In this document: in pieces, positions 59,053 through 64,000 of the stretch | Layout of the letters: every line of letters starts with the position of its first letter | Numbering within the stretch: the first letter of the stretch is position 1 | NCBI RefSeq assembly: GCF_039536205.1 | Contig: NZ_BAAAYL010000001.1 | Coordinates: forward strand, 4,836,001-4,900,000 | DNA length: 64,000 bases | Direction: 5' to 3' | Origin: Streptomyces sannanensis | GTDB lineage: Bacteria > Actinomycetota > Actinomycetes > Streptomycetales > Streptomycetaceae | Made by a program: the position numbers and the translations under genes | The notes under the pieces: generated by a model | Seen by the model: only the letters and a program-made list of their open reading frames with translations | The model's database searches: none | Told to the model about the DNA's origin: nothing

Positions 59053-60183
59053 ATGACTCAGACTTCCCAGCGTCCCCTCCGTGTGCTCGCCGCCATGTCG
59101 GGCGGCGTGGACTCCGCCGTCGCCGCCGCCCGTGCCGTCGAGGCCGGCCATGACGTCACCGGCGTACACCTCGCGCTCTCCGCGAACCCGCAGTCCTTCC
59201 GCACGGGCGCGCGAGGCTGTTGCACCATCGAGGACTCCCGCGACGCGCGGCGCGCCGCGGACGTCATCGGCATCCCCTTCTACTGCTGGGACCTGGCCGA
59301 GCGCTTCCGCGAGGACGTGGTGGAGGACTTCATCGCGGAGTACGAGGCGGGCCGCACCCCCAATCCGTGCCTGCGCTGCAACGAGAAGATCAAGTTCGCG
59401 GCGCTGCTCGACAAGGCGCTCGCGCTGGGCTTCGACGCGGTCTGCACCGGGCACTACGCGACCGTCGTGACCCGCGAGGACGGGAGCCGCGAGCTGCACC
59501 GGGCCTCCGACATGGCCAAGGATCAGTCGTACGTCCTCGGCGTCCTCGACGAGCGCCAGCTTGCCCACGCGATGTTCCCGCTCGGCGACACGATCACCAC
59601 CAAGGACGAGATCCGCGCCGAGGCCGAGCGCCGCGGCCTGGCCGTCGCCAAGAAGCCCGACAGTCACGACATCTGCTTCATCGCCGACGGCGACACCCAG
59701 GGCTTCCTCGCCAAGCGCCTCGGCAAGGCCGAGGGCGACATCGTCGACGAGTCCGGCACCACGGTGGGCACGCACGACGGTGCGTACGGCTTCACCATCG
59801 GCCAGCGCAAGGGCCTGCGCATCGGACACCCCGCGCCCGACGGCAAGCCGCGCTACGTCCTCGACATCTCCCCGGTGAACAACACCGTGACGGTCGGACC
59901 GGCCGAGGCCCTGGACGTCACCGCCCTCACGGCCATCAAGCCCCGCTGGTGCGGCACGGCCCCGTCCGGCCCCGGCACGTACACGGCCCAGCTCCGCGCC
60001 CACGGCGGCGAGACCGAGGTGACCGCGGAACTCGTCGACGGCGAGCTCCGGGTCACCTTCACGGAGCCGGTCCGCAGCGTGGCCCCCGGCCAGGCGATCG
60101 TCCTCTACGACGACACGCGCGTGGTCGGCTCGGCGACGATCGCCACGACGACACGGCGCACGGAGGCGGACGCGGTCGCCTAG
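59053..60183 (+). CDS. mnmA: tRNA 2-thiouridine synthase (MnmA/TrmU)
   Basis: A 376-residue PP-loop enzyme that thiolates U34 of certain tRNAs. The PP-loop is [10 protein letters not shown] (about 15-24), the catalytic cysteines are in [12 protein letters not shown] and [10 protein letters not shown], and the C-terminal GQRKGLRIG domain is present. ATG at 59053 has GGAGGG upstream. Sulfur can come from the cysteine desulfurase encoded upstream. A long perfect hairpin follows. Confidence 0.97.
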   Translation: MTQTSQRPLRVLAAMSGGVDSAVAAARAVEAGHDVTGVHLALSANPQSFRTGARGCCTIEDSRDARRAADVIGIPFYCWDLAERFREDVVEDFIAEYEAGRTPNPCLRCNEKIKFAALLDKALALGFDAVCTGHYATVVTREDGSRELHRASDMAKDQSYVLGVLDERQLAHAMFPLGDTITTKDEIRAEAERRGLAVAKKPDSHDICFIADGDTQGFLAKRLGKAEGDIVDESGTTVGTHDGAYGFTIGQRKGLRIGHPAPDGKPRYVLDISPVNNTVTVGPAEALDVTALTAIKPRWCGTAPSGPGTYTAQLRAHGGETEVTAELVDGELRVTFTEPVRSVAPGQAIVLYDDTRVVGSATIATTTRRTEADAVA

Positions 60184-60192
60184 TGCTGTGGC

Positions 60193-60242
60193 GCACCGCA
60201 CCGCACCGCGGCGACTGCTCGCGCTGCGGTGCGGTGCGGTGC
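60193..60242 (+). terminator. 17-bp perfect hairpin after mnmA
   Basis: Arms GCACCGCACCGCACCGC (60193-60209) and GCGGTGCGGTGCGGTGC (60226-60242), each built of CACCG-type pentamers, pair perfectly with a 16-base loop, nine bases after the stop codon. A very strong terminator. Confidence 0.85.
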
Positions 60243-60465
60243 CTGCCACCAGCCCGCCCACGCGGTGCCTCCCATGGGCACGCACGCCTACCCATCTGCG
60301 CCTGACGCTGAGTTGCTGAGCTCTTGCGGTGGTGCGCCCTGCGTGCTACGTACCGAGCGTTTTTCTCGGACTGATCCGCTTCGCGTTCGCTCTCACCCCG
60401 GGGAGCCGCGCTAACGTCATGTCGCGCGATCGCACAGACGTGCGTATGGGGAGAAGAGCGGGGGG
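60243..60465. other. Short promoter region before the three-gene cassette
   Basis: Non-coding DNA of 223 bases after the mnmA hairpin. A TAACGT -10-like box occurs at about 60412 and the ribosome site GGGGAGAAGAGCGGGGGG lies just before 60466. Confidence 0.4.
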
Positions 60466-60906
60466 ATGGCGTCCGTGTCCTATTCGGAGCGCTGGCGGGA
60501 ACTGTTCGATCTGGCCCCGGATCCGGGGACGACAGGCGCAGGCGAAGCGCGGATGTCCCTTGCATCGGTGTCCGGTCCGGACGCCGGTGCCGGCGAGCTG
60601 AAGCACAGCGGTGGCCCCTGGACGAGCGCGTCGGGCACCGCCGGCTCACTGCGGACGAACACCGAGATGAGCCGGAGCCGTCTCCGTCCCGCGCACGAGG
60701 GCGTCGTGTCGGGCGTGGCGGGTCTGTCGTCCGTGGCCGCGCTGAACGCCGTGCTGAAGTCGTGGGAAGAGCGCCTGGCCGCCGTGCGGGACGAATGCGA
60801 CTACCTGGAAGGGGCGTTGCGGACGGTCGCCAAGGAGATGAGAGAGACGGACACCGCGGTGGAGCAGTCGTTCCAGGGCGTCAGGAAGGGCGGTGAGCCC
60901 CGGTGA
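60466..60906 (+). CDS. Hypothetical helical protein, WXG100-like context
   Basis: A 146-residue protein I do not recognise. The first 60 residues are Gly/Ala-rich and loose; from about residue 85 (VVSGVAGLSSVAALNAVLK, then SWEERLAAVRDECDYLEGAL) it should be helical and coiled-coil-like, as small ESX-type partners are. No signal peptide is seen. ATG at 60466 or GTG at 60475 may start it. Its stop overlaps the GTG of the next gene as GTGA, so it is translated with the hydrolase. A role as a secretion partner or chaperone for that hydrolase is inference. Confidence 0.75.
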   Translation: MASVSYSERWRELFDLAPDPGTTGAGEARMSLASVSGPDAGAGELKHSGGPWTSASGTAGSLRTNTEMSRSRLRPAHEGVVSGVAGLSSVAALNAVLKSWEERLAAVRDECDYLEGALRTVAKEMRETDTAVEQSFQGVRKGGEPR

Positions 60907-62690
60907 CCGGTACGGCACTCACCTGGCAGCAGCTGCGGGATCTGAAGCTGTCCGAGCTCGAGGACGCGGCCGACGGCTGGAACGACGTCTCCGGCCGGTC
61001 GGACGCGGACGGCGGCCGGGTCGACCGGGCGATGACGGCGAAGCTGCGGGACACCCAGGAGAGCGAGTCCGCGGAGGCGGCGCTGGGGCGGTTGCAGCGG
61101 CTGCGGCGCAACTTCCGGTACCTGCACACCGAGTGCGGCCTTGTCCGTACGACGCTGAACGGCCTGGCCGCCGACCTGGCCGAGCCGCAGCGTCAGCTCA
61201 AGCAGGCTATGGAGGAGGCCGCCGCACTCCACTTCACCGTCCACGCGGACGGTTCCATCGGCTATCCGGCCGCCGTCAGCGACACCCTGACCGGGCCGAA
61301 GGACGCCCCTGGAGGGAGCGTGCAGGGCAGCGCGCGCCTGCCCCTGGAGGCTCCCCGCTTCGGCGAGGACTTCCGGTCCCCGTTCTATCCGGGTCTCAAG
61401 CCGCCCAACCCGAACGTGGCGAAGGCGCAGGACATAGCGGACCGCATCGCCCGGGCCGTCAGGTCCGCCGCCGAGATCGACGGCAGATACGCACGGACAC
61501 TGGGCGAGCTCAAGGCGGCCGAGGGCCTCGACGTCACCGAGGCCACGCTGAAGGACGCGTACCGTGACACGGCGGAGGTCCGCTCCACCGCGGGCAAGTA
61601 CCTGGCGGACGACATCCCGTTCGACAAGTCCCCTGCCCAGCGCAAGGAATGGTGGGACGGGCTGACCGACGAGCAGCGCCAGGAGTACCTGAACGTCGCG
61701 CCGGACATGATCGGCTATCTCGACGGTGTCCCGGCAGTGGCACGCGACGAGGCGAACCGGAACTACCTGCCGGTGCTGATGGACAAGCTGGCAGGTCAGG
61801 GCGACGACGATGCGCGCACCAAGCTGGATGCGCTGCGGATGATCCAGGAGAAACTGAACAAGCCCAGCCATCCGCCGATGTTCCTGCTGGGGATCGGGGA
61901 CGAGGGTAATGGCCGGGCCATCGTCTCGTACGGCAACCCGGACACCGCACGGAACGTGTCGGCGTATGTGCCGGGGCTGGGGACGAAACTCGACAAGGAG
62001 TTCGTCGAGGACACGATGAAGCGCGCCAAGGACACGGCCAAGGGTGCACAGTGGTACGACAAGTCCAGCGCGGCGATCGTCTGGCTCGGCTACGACGCTC
62101 CGCAGCATGTGGACGTCATGAGCACGGGGGACGCAAAGCGGGGGGCTCCTGACTACAACGACTTCATGGCCGGACTGGATGCCACGAACGAGAACAAGGA
62201 TCCTCACCTGACCGCCATCGGCCACTCCTACGGTTCGCTCACTGTGGGCACGGCAGCCAAACAGTCGGGCGGGATCCCGGGTGTTGACGACATCATTCTG
62301 CTCGGCAGTCCCGGTGTCGGCGTCGACAAGGCGCAGGACCTCGGCGTCGACCGGAGCCACGTCTTTGTCGGCGCGGCCGACAATGACCCGGTCACCAAAC
62401 TGCCGTCGAAAACTGAGGTGGCTCTTGCGGGCCCCCTGGGCTCGCTCATCTACGGCGACGTCTTCGACTGGGGGAATGACGACCTCTATTTCGGCAAGGA
62501 CCCGGCCAGTGAGGCCTTCGGCGCACAGCGATTCAAGGTCGACGACGGGCCGCGTCCCATTCGTGACCTGGGCGGCTTCGACGCGCACTCCCAGTACTTC
62601 ACCCCGGAACTGGACGACGAGTCGGCAGAGAACATCGCCAGGATCGTCGCGGGGAGATCCGAGAAAATAAGCATGGAGGAGTGGCGATGA
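60903..62690 (+). CDS. DUF1023 alpha/beta-hydrolase with a helical N-terminal region
   Basis: A 595-residue protein. Residues about 1-270 are helical and charged (LRDLKLSELEDAADGWNDV; LRDTQESESAEAALGRLQR; LAEPQRQLKQAMEEAAALH), similar to the long helical domains at the front of ESX-type effectors. Residues about 330-560 are an alpha/beta hydrolase of the DUF1023 family with nucleophile GHSYGS in AIGHSYGSLTVGTA. Substrate unknown. The gene is coupled on both sides (GTGA and ATGA overlaps). Confidence 0.8.
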   Translation: MTGTALTWQQLRDLKLSELEDAADGWNDVSGRSDADGGRVDRAMTAKLRDTQESESAEAALGRLQRLRRNFRYLHTECGLVRTTLNGLAADLAEPQRQLKQAMEEAAALHFTVHADGSIGYPAAVSDTLTGPKDAPGGSVQGSARLPLEAPRFGEDFRSPFYPGLKPPNPNVAKAQDIADRIARAVRSAAEIDGRYARTLGELKAAEGLDVTEATLKDAYRDTAEVRSTAGKYLADDIPFDKSPAQRKEWWDGLTDEQRQEYLNVAPDMIGYLDGVPAVARDEANRNYLPVLMDKLAGQGDDDARTKLDALRMIQEKLNKPSHPPMFLLGIGDEGNGRAIVSYGNPDTARNVSAYVPGLGTKLDKEFVEDTMKRAKDTAKGAQWYDKSSAAIVWLGYDAPQHVDVMSTGDAKRGAPDYNDFMAGLDATNENKDPHLTAIGHSYGSLTVGTAAKQSGGIPGVDDIILLGSPGVGVDKAQDLGVDRSHVFVGAADNDPVTKLPSKTEVALAGPLGSLIYGDVFDWGNDDLYFGKDPASEAFGAQRFKVDDGPRPIRDLGGFDAHSQYFTPELDDESAENIARIVAGRSEKISMEEWR

Positions 62691-63286
62691 AGCGAGTGAG
62701 GTCGGCGACACTGGTCGCTCTTTGGGTCGCCTTTATGGGATCACTCTTGGTTGGGTGTGGATTTCTCGGTGAAGAGAGAAAGGGAGCTGCGGCGAGCATG
62801 GATATGCAAGAAGCGGCCACGCGTGCGGATGCGATGCTGGACGCGACGATGGGTGCGGTCGTACCGGAAATCCAGTGGACCCATGACGAAACGACGACCG
62901 GAAGCTGCACCGTGACCCGGTACCGGGCAGTGATGACCATCATTTCTGAGCAGCGGCGCGGCAGCTTTCTCGGTGTGATCGAGCGGTTCTGGAAGAAGAG
63001 CGGCTACAAGATTACCTCCGTGAACCAGGACAGAGAGAATCCCGCTGTCTTCGCCAAGTCGTCCGATGGATTCGGGATCGTCTTGGCCATTGGTGACAAG
63101 GGGCAGGTATTCCTCAAGGTCACCACCCCGTGCGTGCGGGAGTCCGAGGTCGCCGAGCCGACTATTAAATCCAACGGCCCGGACTACTCGGGCGACGAAA
63201 TCCCCTACCCCAATGTGCGCTCCGACTTCTGGTCCGCCGGGAGTTCTGCCGTGCCCCCTTCGCCGAAGGCCGGCGAGCCCCGTTGA
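62687..63286 (+). CDS. Small lipoprotein coupled to the DUF1023 hydrolase
   Basis: A 199-residue lipoprotein with signal MKRVRSATLVALWVAFMGSL and a lipobox LLVGC. The mature part is a small soluble domain (WTHDETTTGSCTVTRYRAV, with two Cys); I recognise no family. ATG at 62687 overlaps the hydrolase stop and has GGAGGAG upstream. Codon use is less GC-rich here than in neighbouring genes, with AGA arginine near residue 28, hinting at a different history. It may act as an immunity or membrane partner of the hydrolase (inference). Confidence 0.82.
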   Translation: MKRVRSATLVALWVAFMGSLLVGCGFLGEERKGAAASMDMQEAATRADAMLDATMGAVVPEIQWTHDETTTGSCTVTRYRAVMTIISEQRRGSFLGVIERFWKKSGYKITSVNQDRENPAVFAKSSDGFGIVLAIGDKGQVFLKVTTPCVRESEVAEPTIKSNGPDYSGDEIPYPNVRSDFWSAGSSAVPPSPKAGEPR

Positions 63287-63329
63287 GGACGCACACCGGA
63301 CGGCTCTCCACCGGCGGCGGCCCCACTCA

Positions 63330-63952
63330 TGTTCAGCGGGCGTGACTGCCCTGGCCTTCAGGCCGGCGAGCAACGCCCGGAGGGCGTCCCGGCTGGTCGT
63401 GACGACCTGGCAGCGGCGCCCGCCGGGTGTGATCAGCCGCGCCTGGGTCTCGGGGCGCAGGCCTGCGTCGTACATCCGCAGACGGGCAATGGTCTCGGCC
63501 GGCGATCCGCACTTCGGGTCTGCCGGCTCCAGCCATGAGCGTGTCCGCTTGCTGCCTCGTGGCGAACCCGACCTCAGCACGTCACCGATCTCCGCGCGGC
63601 AGGCCGGCGAGGGGCGCTTGACGTGCGGTGCCCCCCGGCACCGGCCGCACGCTCAACGTGGAGTCCACCGCCGCCAGAGCCGCGTCCCGCGGCCCCGACC
63701 GCAACAGGTCCGCAAGCGTGCGGGGGCACGCTCGTGACCCTGATGCCGTCCACGATCTCGACGCTCCGGTGGTAAGGACCGGGCCCGGTGCAGCCCGTCG
63801 TCGCCCAGATCGACCCAGCTCCCGTCCGGGCCGGTGAAGTGCTGCGTCTGCTCCCGGCCCTCCGTGTCCGTCGCCGGGATCTCCTCGAGGCCGAAGACCC
63901 AGCGCTCACTCGGCGGGGTCGCTTCGTTCTGGTAGCTCGCCCGGCAGAGAGT
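63330..63952 (-). pseudogene. Frameshifted remnant of a DUF559/AbiEi-like endonuclease-domain protein
   Basis: Minus-strand pieces of one gene lie in different frames. A segment VEIVDGIRVTSV (63763-63728) is followed after a CCCCC run by LADLLRSGPRDAALAAVDST in another frame, then a stop at 63582, and then a third frame with LEPADPKCGSPAETIARL and RPETQARLI (about 63540-63400). In my memory these are consecutive parts of actinobacterial proteins with a DUF559 (Vsr-like nuclease) C-terminus. Upstream, a frame at about 63952-63780 may be the N-terminal part. At least two frameshifts, so it is inactive as it stands. Confidence 0.6.
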
Positions 63953-64000
63953 GTCAGGGCCGGAACGTGTCCGGGACCGGCAGGGTGGCCCAGCGGGTGG
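63953..64000. other. Right edge, nothing assigned
   Basis: Forty-eight bases to the window edge with no feature that can be supported; the pseudogene may continue beyond. Confidence 0.4.

Overview
This is a high-GC actinobacterial chromosome segment, almost certainly from Streptomyces. The signs are the strong G/C bias at third codon positions, many GTG starts, genes that begin without a leader, a DUF397 protein, a CabC-type calcium-binding protein, SseB-like proteins, and a gene order (pta–pfkA … glgB–mak–treS–glgE/glgP … glgX … sdaA–glyA–gcvH–gcvT … opp … mnmA) that I recall as a conserved Streptomyces core block. No rRNA, tRNA, CRISPR array or intact transposase gene was seen.

Layout. 1–5.5 kb: start of pta, pfkA, a CitB/CitA-type two-component system facing a C4-dicarboxylate symporter (dctA), and a GYD-domain protein. 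5.6–6.2 kb: two gene stumps, a SigJ-like sigma factor and a DUF4259 protein, joined head to head by an apparent deletion. 6.2–17.6 kb: the trehalose-to-glucan (GlgE) pathway, glgE–treS–mak–glgB on the minus strand with glgP divergent. 18–23 kb: secreted M4 protease, a GntR/TetR fusion regulator and a divergent 14-TM drug exporter. 23–30.3 kb: an unknown protein coupled to a heterodimeric ABC exporter, an orphan DUF397 protein and glgX. 30.4–38.7 kb: two tandem L,D-transpeptidase lipoproteins, enoyl-CoA hydratase, an RsbW-like kinase, a YVTN beta-propeller lipoprotein, a GNAT, CabC and a CapA-like protein. 38.7–46.2 kb: serine/glycine/one-carbon genes (sdaA, glyA, gcvH, gcvT) led by a tandem glycine riboswitch, then a P-loop kinase and two SseB-like proteins. 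46.9–53.3 kb: an oligopeptide ABC importer. 53.3–60.2 kb: M1 aminopeptidase, TRIC channel, thioesterase, a RelBE-type toxin–antitoxin pair, cysteine desulfurase, a Tat-exported amidase and mnmA. 60.4–64 kb: a three-gene cassette (helical protein, DUF1023 hydrolase, lipoprotein), then a frameshifted pseudogene.

How the genes work together. TreS turns trehalose into maltose, Mak phosphorylates it, GlgE polymerises maltose 1-phosphate and GlgB branches the glucan; GlgP and GlgX degrade it and pfkA feeds glycolysis. The riboswitch senses glycine ahead of gcvT, with gcvH, glyA and sdaA downstream handling glycine and serine. The cysteine desulfurase could supply sulfur for MnmA.

Sequences that are not genes are notable: two short elements with 20-bp terminal inverted repeats, a dispersed CCCCCAGCTACCGCTGGGGG-type repeat, five 76-bp tandem repeats that begin inside an sseB-like gene, and several near-perfect hairpins.
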